A DNA stretch of 64,000 bases from Rhodothermales bacterium (GTDB taxonomy: Bacteria; Bacteroidota; Rhodothermia; Rhodothermales; UBA10348), in the NCBI GenBank assembly GCA_024711125.1, contig JANJTM010000038.1, positions 124,001 through 188,000 of the forward strand, written 5' to 3'. A program made the position numbers and the translations under genes. The notes beneath the pieces are model-generated. The model made no database searches and was not told the DNA's origin. It saw nothing but the letters and a program-made list of their open reading frames with translations. Below, piece after piece: positions 48,158-57,378 of this stretch. The first letter of the stretch is position 1. Every line of letters starts with the position of its first letter.

Positions 48158-48877
48158 GTGCGCCGCGTCTCCGATCTGCCCGAACTGGACGGTCTCGCGT
48201 CGAGGCTGCCGTTTCGTCTCGACGCGGTGGACGAAGCGGGAGCGGTCTTCGAGCGCTGGCTGCGCGCGCCGAACGACGCGGACGAGTACGTCGTGGCTCT
48301 GTGGACCTACTGCTACGTGCGCCGATACTTTCTCGTGCGATTCGCACGGGAGCCGTCCTTCACGGGCGGCGAACTGGAGCACGTCATCGACCAGGCCTAC
48401 GAACGGGTGGAGCGAGGCCGCTCGGACCTGCGCGAGCCGTCCCGATACGCCCGGTGGGTCGTGGTCGTGTGTCGCAACACGTATGTCAGCTTCGTGACCC
48501 GGCGAAGTCAGCCCATGGAACTGGACCGCGTGGCGGAACCCTCTGCGTCACCGGACGAGCTGGACGATTGGCACGAAAACGCCGGCCTCGCGTCGGCGGT
48601 GCGGTCGGCCGTGGAACGGCTTCCGCCCTTCCTTCGTCCCTATGCCGAGCAGCGGTTTCTCCACGGCGCCAACTACGAGGCGATCGCTTCGGCCATGGGC
48701 CGGGATCCGGCCACCGTGCGCGCCTACGCCCACAAGGCGCTGGCGCGACTCCGGGCCGACCGGCGCCTGGTCCGATGGCTGCGGGAATTCGCAGGTTATG
48801 AACCGCCCGCCCTGGAGTCAGAGGGGGCAACGTCGGCGTCGCGAACCGGAGCCGACAAAGCGAGAGAACGAAAATGA
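48158..48877 (+). CDS. Divergent sigma-70/ECF-like sigma factor
   Basis: Region 4-like PPFLRPYAEQRFLHGANYEAIASAMGRDPATVRAYAHKALARLRADRRL. Confidence 0.65.
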   Translation: MRRVSDLPELDGLASRLPFRLDAVDEAGAVFERWLRAPNDADEYVVALWTYCYVRRYFLVRFAREPSFTGGELEHVIDQAYERVERGRSDLREPSRYARWVVVVCRNTYVSFVTRRSQPMELDRVAEPSASPDELDDWHENAGLASAVRSAVERLPPFLRPYAEQRFLHGANYEAIASAMGRDPATVRAYAHKALARLRADRRLVRWLREFAGYEPPALESEGATSASRTGADKARERK

Positions 48878-49707
48878 ATCCTGGGAATACCGCGGAACGC
48901 GTACTCCTCGCGGCCCTGCTGCCCGATGAGGATCGCGCCGCCTGGCTTTCGGACGCCAACCCCGGCGGCCCCGGGAGGGCGGCGATCGAACGGCTGGAAA
49001 AGGGGCTCGCCGATGCCGGCCTCCGGCCGGATGCCTCGGAATCGACGATGGACACGCTCGCCGCCCACAGGAGCGGACTGCTCCCGGCGGAACGGCCCGC
49101 GTTCGATCGTCGTGTCGAGCAGCTCACGACCACGCTTCCCGACGCGGGCGACGTACTCGCGCGGTGGAGGGAGCGCTGCGAGCGCATGGCCGCGTTGGAC
49201 GCCTCGCTTCCCGCAGAGGCCCACTTCGAGCGATTGTCGGGTCGCTCGGCATCCCCCGGGCGTACGGCCGAGCCGGCCCGGGTCCATCGACTCTGGCCGG
49301 TCCGGTGGTGGGCGGCCGCGGCGGTCGTCGTGACGCTCGGTGCGGCGGGCGCGATCGGACGGGTCAGCGAAGACGAGGACGCGAGGGCCGCGTGGCGATC
49401 CGTCGAAGCGCGAATCGACATGCGAACCCGGGGGCCCCAGGCCGCGTCCGACTTCGGATCGTGGACCCAAAGGGCGCTCGGCAGCCGCTCGTTGCGTCTC
49501 GGACTGTGGCCGGTCTACGACCGGGACGCCTTGGACGCCCTCGAACGGGACGTCCTGGAGTCCGAGGACGGCTCGCCGGAAAGCCTGCTCCTGCTGGGCG
49601 AACTCCGCCTCATGCGGGGCGAGCGCGAAGCGGGCCTGGTTGCGCTTCGTGCCGCCGCCGGGGCGGGCAACGAACAGGCCCGGGTGCTGCTCGGTCGCGT
49701 CGAATGA
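48874..49707 (+). CDS. Single-TM protein of unknown function, possible anti-sigma factor
   Basis: ATG overlaps sigma-like gene stop (ATGA); TM segment VRWWAAAAVVVTLGAAGAIG; TPR-like C-term. Confidence 0.5.
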   Translation: MNPGNTAERVLLAALLPDEDRAAWLSDANPGGPGRAAIERLEKGLADAGLRPDASESTMDTLAAHRSGLLPAERPAFDRRVEQLTTTLPDAGDVLARWRERCERMAALDASLPAEAHFERLSGRSASPGRTAEPARVHRLWPVRWWAAAAVVVTLGAAGAIGRVSEDEDARAAWRSVEARIDMRTRGPQAASDFGSWTQRALGSRSLRLGLWPVYDRDALDALERDVLESEDGSPESLLLLGELRLMRGEREAGLVALRAAAGAGNEQARVLLGRVE

Positions 49708-49732
49708 GCGGAATCCGGGGCCACGGCCCCGA

Positions 49733-50860
49733 TCACGCGTACGTGTTCAGCATCACCGGCATGATGAGCATCATCATGCTCTCGCCGTCCTTCTGCTCCA
49801 ACGGCACGACGATGCCGGCACGGTTCGGGGAAGAAAACTCGAACTGGACCTCGTCGCAGTCGATGTTCGACAGCACCTCGGTCAGGTATACCGCGTTGAA
49901 TCCGATCAGCATGTCGTCCGAGTCGTACTCGCACGCGACGGTTTCCTGGGCCTCGCTGGCCCGCTCGATGTCCTCGGCCGAGATGCGCACGCTGTCGGAC
50001 GACAGGGCGAGGCGTACCTGGTTCGTCATCGACGACGAATAGAGCGCGACGCGCTTGACCGCGGCGAGCATGGCGTCGCGCGAAACCGTGAGCCGCTTCT
50101 CGTTGTCGACCGGGATCACCGCCTGGTAATTCGGATAGGTCTCGTCGATCAGGCGCGCGAGCACGCGCGAGCGACCGAAATCGAACGCGACGTAGCCGCC
50201 GTCGACGAGCACGGTGCAGGGGTCGTCCGTCGCCACGCGGGATGCGAGGTTGACGGCCTTTTCCGGAACGATGAACGACACGGGCTCACTCGACAGCATG
50301 CGGTCGAGCGACAGCTTGACCAGGCGATGCCCGTCGGTGGCGACCGCCTTGCCGCCGTCGGGTCCGATCTGGAAGAAGATGCCCATCATCGCGGGTCGCA
50401 GCGCGTCCCGGCTCACCGCGAAACCGGTCTTGTGGATGGCGCGCTTGAGCAGCCCTCCGGACGTCTCGATGCGCGTCGTCTCGGCGAGTTCGGGAAGCGC
50501 CGGGTAGTCGGCCCCGTCGAATCCGACCATCTTGTACCGGCCCTGGGCGGTCTTCAGGAGAACGTTGAAGTCGCCGTCGACCGAGAATTCGACCGGGGTT
50601 TCGGGCAGCGCGCGCAGCGTGTCGAGCAGGCGCTTCGCGGGGACGGCTACCCGGGAGGCGCTGCCGTCGGTGCGGTCCAGCGTCACCGAGATCTTCTGCC
50701 GGATCGAAATCTCGAGGTCGGTCGCGCTGAGGCGCAGCGTATTGATGTCGGCCTCGAACAGGATGCACTCCAGGATCGGCAGCGTGCTCTTGGTCGGAAC
50801 GGCACCGGATACGGTCTGCAGGGCCTTGAGGAGGTCGGCGCTGGAGGCGGAAAACTTCAT
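49733..50860 (-). CDS. dnaN: DNA polymerase III subunit beta
   Basis: MKFSASSADLLKALQTVSGAVPTKSTLPILECILFEAD...; C-term MMMLIMPVMLNTYA. Confidence 0.97.
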   Translation of the reverse strand: MKFSASSADLLKALQTVSGAVPTKSTLPILECILFEADINTLRLSATDLEISIRQKISVTLDRTDGSASRVAVPAKRLLDTLRALPETPVEFSVDGDFNVLLKTAQGRYKMVGFDGADYPALPELAETTRIETSGGLLKRAIHKTGFAVSRDALRPAMMGIFFQIGPDGGKAVATDGHRLVKLSLDRMLSSEPVSFIVPEKAVNLASRVATDDPCTVLVDGGYVAFDFGRSRVLARLIDETYPNYQAVIPVDNEKRLTVSRDAMLAAVKRVALYSSSMTNQVRLALSSDSVRISAEDIERASEAQETVACEYDSDDMLIGFNAVYLTEVLSNIDCDEVQFEFSSPNRAGIVVPLEQKDGESMMMLIMPVMLNTYA

Positions 50861-50910
50861 GACGGGAAGTCGGGATGGGCCGAGGTGCGGGAAGCGGACG
50901 TTCGGTTCGG

Positions 50911-50918
50911 CAAAGGTA
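50911..50918 (-). promoter_or_regulatory. Bacteroidota-type -7 element (TACCTTTG) upstream of dnaN
   Basis: Reverse strand reads gcgtTACCTTTGccg, exact match to TAnnTTTG, 51 bp before dnaN start. Confidence 0.45.
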
Positions 50919-51004
50919 ACGCACGGGCAACGCCTTTGCAGCCGAGGAAACGCCCGGCCGCGGCGGGTGCCCGGCGGTTTCCCGCGGCGGGCGCGGACAC
51001 GGGA

Positions 51005-52501
51005 TCAGCGGCTGCGCAGTTCGATGCGGTGCCGGATTTCCTCCATCATGTGGCGGAATTTCGGGTCGGTCTCCATCTGGTCCTCCACGCTCTGGTTGGC
51101 GTGGATGACGGTCGAATGGTCCCTTCCGCCGAAATGGAGCCCGATCGTCTTGAGCGAATGCTGGGTGAGCTGCTTGGCGAAGAACATCGCCACCTGGCGG
51201 GCCTGCACGACTTCCCGCTTGCGGGTCTTGGCCCGCACCAGGTCCTCCGGAATCGAGAAATACCCGCACACCAGGCGCTGGATTTCCTCGATGGTGAGCG
51301 TGACCCGTGTCTCCTTGATCAGGTCCCGCAGCACCTCTCGGGCCAGCGGAAGGTCCATTTCCCGCTTGTGGAGCGTCGCATGGGCGAGGAGCCGGATCAG
51401 CGCTCCCTCGAGCTCCCGGATGTTGCTCTTGACGTTGTGGGCGACGAACTCGATGACGTCGGGCGTGACGCCGATACCGTCTTCCTCCGATTTCCGCTGA
51501 AGGATGGCGATGCGGGTCTCGAGGTCGGGCGGCTGCACGTCGGCCGAGAGCCCCCACTGGAAGCGGGACAGGAGACGCTCCTCGATACCCTGGATGTCCC
51601 GTGGAGGGCGGTCGGCCGACAGGACGATCTGCTTGCCGGCCTGGTGCAGGGCGTTGAAGATGTGGAAGAATTCCTCCTGGGTCTTCTCCTTTCCGCTGAA
51701 GAACTGGACGTCGTCGATGATGAGAAGGTCGATCTGCCGGTAGAACAGCGAGAAATCGCTGACCCGGTTGTGCTGGATCGCCTGCACGAACTCGGTCGTG
51801 AACCGCTCGCTCGATACGTACAGGACCGACTGCCCGGTCTGGTTCGCCTCGATGTAGTTCCCGATCGCCTGGATGAGGTGCGTCTTGCCGAGACCCACGC
51901 CGCCATACAGGAGGAACGGGTTGAAGCTGGTACCGCCGGGATGCTGGGCGATCGCCAGCGAGGCGCTGCGGGCAAGCCGGTTGCAGTCGCCCTCGATGAA
52001 CCGGTCGAACGTATAGTTGCGATTCAGGCGGCTGTCGACCTGCACCTTCTGGATGCCGGGGATCACGAAGGGGTTGGTCACCGGGCTTCCGGCCGCGGGC
52101 TCGGGCGCGGGCGACGGGGCGCTGCGAACGGGAGGGGCCGCGTCGACGGTCACGCCCCGCGGGGCCGGTTCATTGGCCGGCCGCCGCGCTGGGAGCTGCA
52201 TCGAGGTCCCGTCGTATCCGCTCTCGGCGTCGTCCTTCTCGATCACGACGTCGTAGAAAAGCCGTCCGTTGGCCCCGAGAACCTTGTTGACGGTCTTGCG
52301 GAGGAGACTGGAGTAGTGTTCCTCCAACCACTCGTAATAGAACCGGCTGGGCAACTGAACGGTAAGCCGGACCCCCTCCCCGTCCTGGGCGAGCGCCATG
52401 GGCTTGATCGGCGCGAACCAGGTCTTGAAGCTCTGGCGGCTGATGTTGTCCCGAATCACGTCGAGACACTCGTTCCAGACCTCTTCGGGTGACTTGGACA
52501 T
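51005..52501 (-). CDS. dnaA: Chromosomal replication initiator protein DnaA
   Basis: NRNYTFDRFIEGDCNRLARSASLAIAQHPGGTSFNPFLLYGGVGLGKTHLIQAIGN; C-term FGGRDHSTVIHANQSVEDQM. Confidence 0.98.
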   Translation of the reverse strand: MSKSPEEVWNECLDVIRDNISRQSFKTWFAPIKPMALAQDGEGVRLTVQLPSRFYYEWLEEHYSSLLRKTVNKVLGANGRLFYDVVIEKDDAESGYDGTSMQLPARRPANEPAPRGVTVDAAPPVRSAPSPAPEPAAGSPVTNPFVIPGIQKVQVDSRLNRNYTFDRFIEGDCNRLARSASLAIAQHPGGTSFNPFLLYGGVGLGKTHLIQAIGNYIEANQTGQSVLYVSSERFTTEFVQAIQHNRVSDFSLFYRQIDLLIIDDVQFFSGKEKTQEEFFHIFNALHQAGKQIVLSADRPPRDIQGIEERLLSRFQWGLSADVQPPDLETRIAILQRKSEEDGIGVTPDVIEFVAHNVKSNIRELEGALIRLLAHATLHKREMDLPLAREVLRDLIKETRVTLTIEEIQRLVCGYFSIPEDLVRAKTRKREVVQARQVAMFFAKQLTQHSLKTIGLHFGGRDHSTVIHANQSVEDQMETDPKFRHMMEEIRHRIELRSR

Positions 52502-52753
52502 GGCGGACCGGGACGGTTCGCGTCGATGCGGGCTTCGAGGGCCTGACGGGCTGCCGTCCGGCCACGGTACGGGGTCGCGGAACGCCGCGTGGGGGTTTCG
52601 ATGGTAACGTGTCCCGACCCGAACTTCAACGCACGTGAACCCGATTTCACAAACCCGCCGGTATGAAGTCCGTGCGGAAGCGGCACGGCGGACGGGGCCC
52701 GCATGTGGACGGACGAGCGGAACGGCTGTATATTAACAGGCTCCTTGAAAAGC

Positions 52754-53266
52754 ATGGCTCCGGAACGCATGGTGCGCCTGGACATCGGTTCCCTCAAGCA
52801 AGGGCTTCGGACGGATCGGATTTCCCCCGACCCGGGTGATCTCGGCCTGGACGGAAACGACTTCCGGGACATCCTGGTGACGGCTCACCTCGATCGCGAG
52901 GGGGACCGGATCCTGGTGCGGCTGGAGGTGGAGGGCACGGCCCGGCTGCAGTGCGATCGCACGCTGGTCGACTACGATCAGCCGCTCGAGAGCACCGGCA
53001 GCCTGCTCTACGTTCCTGCGGACGAGCTCGACTCGCTGGGCGGGCCCTCCGACGAGGTCCTCGAGCTTCCCGCCTTCGCCACCGAGCTCGACGTCACCGA
53101 CGCCGTGCGAGACCTCCTGCTCCTTTCCATTCCGCTCCGACGCATCGCTCCGGGTGCCGAATCGGTCGACCTGCCGACGCGGTTCGGAGCGCCGGCCGAA
53201 GAGGAACCGGATCCCCGATGGGAGGCGCTCCGGCGCCTGCGCGAAGGGACCCGCGACCCGGACTGA
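52754..53266 (+). CDS. DUF177/YceD family protein
   Basis: Position directly upstream of rpmF; LEVEGTARLQCDRTLVDYDQPLEST. Confidence 0.82.
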   Translation: MAPERMVRLDIGSLKQGLRTDRISPDPGDLGLDGNDFRDILVTAHLDREGDRILVRLEVEGTARLQCDRTLVDYDQPLESTGSLLYVPADELDSLGGPSDEVLELPAFATELDVTDAVRDLLLLSIPLRRIAPGAESVDLPTRFGAPAEEEPDPRWEALRRLREGTRDPD

Positions 53267-53296
53267 TTCCGGATTCGAACCCACCGAGAGACCGAG

Positions 53297-53488
53297 ATGG
53301 CAAATCCTCGCCGCAGACATTCCAAGGCACGCTCGCGCAGCCGTCGTGCCAACTACTACAGCCGGCTCGACGCGCCCGCCACGATGGCGTGCCCGAATTG
53401 CGGCGAAGCCAAGCTGATGCACCGGGCGTGCCCGAGCTGCGGACACTACCGCGGCCGCAAGGTGGTCGACCGCAAGGACGCCGCCTGA
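53297..53488 (+). CDS. rpmF: 50S ribosomal protein bL32
   Basis: MANPRRRHSKARSRSRRANYYSRLDAPATMACPNCGEAKLMHRACPSCGHYRGRKV. Confidence 0.96.
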   Translation: MANPRRRHSKARSRSRRANYYSRLDAPATMACPNCGEAKLMHRACPSCGHYRGRKVVDRKDAA

Positions 53489-53588
53489 CGACCGGCTCAC
53501 CGGCGGTCGGCCGGGACCGAAGGCTTCGTACCTTTCGGCTGATCCCGCGTGGTGCGGGTGAAGCCGACACGTCCAAGGAGATCCCCGC

Positions 53589-54605
53589 ATGCCCGTACGC
53601 GTAGCTGTCGATGCCATGGGGGGCGACCACGCGCCCGCGGTGGTCGTCGAGGGGTGTATCCAGGCGGCACGCTCGCTGTCGGGCGACGTGCAGATTCTCC
53701 TCACGGGTCCCGCCGAAGAGATCGGGCGGCTGATCCGTGAGGCAGGCGCGGAAGATGCCGGCCTGCAGGTCCTGCACGCTCCCGAAGTGATCGGAATGGG
53801 CGATTCGCCCGCGACGGCGGTCAAGACGAAGACCGGCTCGTCGATCCACGTGGGCCTGGCGGCACAGCGCGAGGGCGCGGCCGACGCGTTCGTCAGCGCG
53901 GGAAATACGGGAGCCGTGATGGCGGCTGCCCTGTTCATCCTCGGACGGTTGCCCGGCGTGAGCCGCCCCGCGATCATCGGATACTTTCCCACGCTGAGGG
54001 ATTTCTGCCTGCTGATCGACGTGGGTACGAACGTCGACTGCAAACCGGAGCACCTGGTGCAGTTCGCGCTGATGGGCTCCGTCTACGCGGAGAAGATCCT
54101 GCGCCGGGAACGCCCCGTGGTCGCCATCATGAACATCGGCGAGGAACCCGGCAAGGGAAACGAGCAGGTCAAGAACGCCTTCTCCCTGCTCTCTGCCGAA
54201 CCCGGCATCAACTTCCGGGGCAACATCGAGGGGCGTGACCTGATGCAGCACCCGGCCGACGTGGTCGTCTGCGATGGGTTCGTGGGCAACATCATGCTCA
54301 AGCTCGGCGAGAGCATCGCCTCGGTGCTTCCGCAGATGATCGGGGCCGAGATGAAACGCCAGCAGATGGGTCCCGCCGAGCAGGCGGTGGTCGGCCGGGC
54401 GTTCGAGGGGGTTCGTCGCCGGTTCGATTACGAGGAATACGGCGGGGTGCCGCTGCTCGGCGTCGGCGGCAACGTGATCATCGGGCACGGCGGTTCCGGA
54501 GCCCGCGCCATCGCGAACATGGTGCGTGTTGCCGCTGACGTGGTTCGCCAGGATGTCTCGGGCAGCATCACCACGGCCCTGGCCTCGGCGCCGGCCGGCG
54601 CCTGA
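53589..54605 (+). CDS. plsX: Phosphate acyltransferase
   Basis: [50 protein letters not shown]. Confidence 0.96.
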   Translation: MPVRVAVDAMGGDHAPAVVVEGCIQAARSLSGDVQILLTGPAEEIGRLIREAGAEDAGLQVLHAPEVIGMGDSPATAVKTKTGSSIHVGLAAQREGAADAFVSAGNTGAVMAAALFILGRLPGVSRPAIIGYFPTLRDFCLLIDVGTNVDCKPEHLVQFALMGSVYAEKILRRERPVVAIMNIGEEPGKGNEQVKNAFSLLSAEPGINFRGNIEGRDLMQHPADVVVCDGFVGNIMLKLGESIASVLPQMIGAEMKRQQMGPAEQAVVGRAFEGVRRRFDYEEYGGVPLLGVGGNVIIGHGGSGARAIANMVRVAADVVRQDVSGSITTALASAPAGA

Positions 54606-54619
54606 GAACGAACGTCGTC

Positions 54620-55621
54620 ATGCCCAGAGCAGCCATCACGGCCGTCGGCCACTTCCTTCCCGAGGAGCGACTCACCAACGCCGACCTGGAGGCGATGGTG
54701 GAAACCTCGGACGAGTGGATCCGCAGTCGAACCGGAATCCGCGAGCGCCGCATCCTCCGGGATCCTGCCAAGGCGACCTCGTACATGGCCACGGAAGCTG
54801 CCCGCGACGTGCTGCGCAAGCGTGGAATCCGGGCCGACGAGATCGACGCGATCGTCGTGGCCACGGTGACGCCGGACATGTTCTTTCCGTCCACGGCGGC
54901 GCTCGTGCAGGCCAACCTCGGTGCGTCCAACGCCTGGGGTTTCGACCTCTCGGCCGCCTGCAGCGGGTTCCTGTTCGCCCTGTCGACGGCGGCTCGGTTC
55001 ATCGAGTGCGGGAAGCACTCCAAGGTCCTCGTGATCGGCGCCGACAAGATGAGCTCGATCCTGGACTTCACCGACCGCACGACGTGCATCCTGTTCGGGG
55101 ACGGCGCGGCGGCGGTCCTGCTCGAGCCGGACGAGTCGGGTCATGGCCTGGTCGACTCCATCGAACGCACGGACGGGTCGAACTGGTCGATTCTCTGCAT
55201 GCTCGGAGGCGGCAGCCTGCATCCGCCCACCCACGAGACCGTCGATCGCAACCTGCATTTCCTGCACCAGGAAGGACAGCACGTGTTTCGTTACGCCGTG
55301 CAGGGCATGGCCGACGTCTCGGCCGAGATCATGAAGCGGAACGGCCTGACGGGGGATGACGTGCGTTTCCTGGTACCGCACCAGGCGAACCTGCGCATCA
55401 TCGACGCCACCGCCCGCAGGATGGGCATCGGCATGGACAAGGTGATGCTCAACATCGAACGGTACGGCAATACGACGGCGGCGACCATTCCGCTCTGCCT
55501 TGCCGACTGGGAGTCCCAGCTACGGAGGGGCGACAACCTGGTGCTCGCCGCGTTCGGCGGAGGATTCACCTGGGGCGCGGCCTACCTGAAGTGGGCTTAC
55601 GACGGCGCCGACGTCGCGTGA
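54620..55621 (+). CDS. fabH: Beta-ketoacyl-ACP synthase III
   Basis: [59 protein letters not shown]. Confidence 0.96.
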   Translation: MPRAAITAVGHFLPEERLTNADLEAMVETSDEWIRSRTGIRERRILRDPAKATSYMATEAARDVLRKRGIRADEIDAIVVATVTPDMFFPSTAALVQANLGASNAWGFDLSAACSGFLFALSTAARFIECGKHSKVLVIGADKMSSILDFTDRTTCILFGDGAAAVLLEPDESGHGLVDSIERTDGSNWSILCMLGGGSLHPPTHETVDRNLHFLHQEGQHVFRYAVQGMADVSAEIMKRNGLTGDDVRFLVPHQANLRIIDATARRMGIGMDKVMLNIERYGNTTAATIPLCLADWESQLRRGDNLVLAAFGGGFTWGAAYLKWAYDGADVA

Positions 55622-55637
55622 GCCCGATCCACACGCC

Positions 55638-56588
55638 ATGAGCAAGACCGCGTTTCTGTTCCCCGGACAGGGCTCCCAGTACGTGGGCATGGGCAGCGAC
55701 CTGGCCTCCGGCTTTCCGGCCGCCCGACGCCTCTTCGACGCGGCCGACAGGGTGCTCGGTTTCTCGCTGTCCACCGCCATGTTCGGGACGGGCGAGCCGG
55801 AAGGGGATACGGAGAGGTTGCGCCAGACCGAGGTAACCCAGCCCGCGCTGTATCTGCACAGCCTCGCGGTCATGACGGTGCTCGAGGAGGCCGGCATCGG
55901 TTTCGACATGGTCGCAGGTCACAGTCTCGGTGAATATTCGGCGCTCGCGGCGTCCGGAGCCATCGCGTTCGAGGATGGGCTCACCATCGTGCGCGAACGC
56001 GGCCGACTGATGGCGGAGGCGGGCAGGCTCCGCCCGGGCGGCATGGCGGCGGTCATCGGCACCGAAGACGCACTGATCGAAGAAGTCTGCGCCGAGGCGA
56101 GCCAGGGAACGCAGGTGGTGCAGCCGGCGAACTACAATTCGCCCGGACAGGTGGTCATTTCCGGCGACCTGACGGCCATCGAGCGAGCGACGGCGCTCCT
56201 GGCGGAGCGGGGTGCCCGAAAGGTCGTGCCGCTGCCGGTCAGTGGGGCGTTCCACTCGCCGCTCATGGAGCATGCCCGGGCCGGGCTCGCCGACGCCCTG
56301 GCCAACCTGCCCCTGCGTACCCCGCGCGTGCCGGTATACCTGAACGTCTCCGGGCTTCCGACCACCGATCCGGAGGCCATCCGTGCCCGCCTGCTCGAGC
56401 AGCTCCTGGCGCCGGTCCGGTGGACGCAGACCCTCCAGGCCATGGGATCGGACGGGGCTGCCCGCTTCGTCGAGATCGGGGCGGGCAAGGTCCTCTCGGG
56501 TCTCGTCAAGCGTACGCTAGGCCGCGACGCCGAAACGATGGCCATCGGAACGCGCGACGATTTCGAGGCGCTCACCAACGGCCGCTGA
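55638..56588 (+). CDS. fabD: Malonyl-CoA-ACP transacylase
   Basis: AFLFPGQGSQYVGMG; VAGHSLGEYSALAASGA; VSGAFHSPLM. Confidence 0.96.
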   Translation: MSKTAFLFPGQGSQYVGMGSDLASGFPAARRLFDAADRVLGFSLSTAMFGTGEPEGDTERLRQTEVTQPALYLHSLAVMTVLEEAGIGFDMVAGHSLGEYSALAASGAIAFEDGLTIVRERGRLMAEAGRLRPGGMAAVIGTEDALIEEVCAEASQGTQVVQPANYNSPGQVVISGDLTAIERATALLAERGARKVVPLPVSGAFHSPLMEHARAGLADALANLPLRTPRVPVYLNVSGLPTTDPEAIRARLLEQLLAPVRWTQTLQAMGSDGAARFVEIGAGKVLSGLVKRTLGRDAETMAIGTRDDFEALTNGR

Positions 56589-56622
56589 CGCCGCCCCGCA
56601 CCGACCCATTCCTTCGATCGAC

Positions 56623-57372
56623 ATGCATCTCGACTTTTCCGGACAGACGGTTCTCGTGACGGGCGGAACGCGCGGCATCGGACGCGCCATCGCCGAGGCC
56701 TTCGCAGCCGCAGGCGCGAAGGTGGCGTTCACGTTCCGCAGTTCGACCGCGGAGGCCGACGCGCTGGCGGCGCAGATCGCCGCCTCGGGCGGAGAGGCGA
56801 TCGCGATCCAGGGCGACGCGGCCGACCCGGCCTCGGCCGACGCCGCGGTCTCCCGGGTCGTGGAGACCTGGGGCCGGCTCGACGTGCTCGTCAACAACGC
56901 CGGCGTCACGCGCGACACGCTCATGCTGCGCATGACCGAGGAGGACTGGGACGCCGTGCTCGACACGAACCTGAAGAGCGTATTCCACTTCTCGAAGGCC
57001 GCCTACCGGGTGATGATGAAGCAGCGCTCGGGTCGCATCGTGAACCTCTCTTCGGTGGTCGGCATCACCGGGAACGCCGGGCAGACCAACTACGCCGCCT
57101 CGAAGGCGGGCATCATCGGATTCTCCAAGAGCCTCGCGAAGGAGTTGGCGAGCCGCGGCGTCACCGTCAACGTGGTCGCCCCGGGGTACGTGATGACCGA
57201 GATGACCGAGAAGATCCCCGAGGCCGCCAAGGAGGCGTTCCTCAAGTCCATTCCGCTCCAGAGGGGGGCGGATCCCAACGAAGTCGCGGCCGCGGTCGTC
57301 TTCCTCGCGTCGAGCGCGGCGGGCTACATTACGGGGCACGTGCTGCAGGTCGACGGCGGCCTGGCCATGTAG
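56623..57372 (+). CDS. fabG: 3-oxoacyl-ACP reductase
   Basis: VLVTGGTRGIGRAIAEAFAAAGA; YAASKAGIIGFSKSLAKELASRGVTVNVVAPGYV. Confidence 0.95.
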   Translation: MHLDFSGQTVLVTGGTRGIGRAIAEAFAAAGAKVAFTFRSSTAEADALAAQIAASGGEAIAIQGDAADPASADAAVSRVVETWGRLDVLVNNAGVTRDTLMLRMTEEDWDAVLDTNLKSVFHFSKAAYRVMMKQRSGRIVNLSSVVGITGNAGQTNYAASKAGIIGFSKSLAKELASRGVTVNVVAPGYVMTEMTEKIPEAAKEAFLKSIPLQRGADPNEVAAAVVFLASSAAGYITGHVLQVDGGLAM

Positions 57373-57378
57373 GAGTCC

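Noticed and set aside
52502-52753. oriC directly upstream of dnaA
   Set aside because: Only one weak TGTGGAC-like motif seen; no cluster of DnaA boxes and no AT-rich tract comparable to 14.2-14.7 kb.
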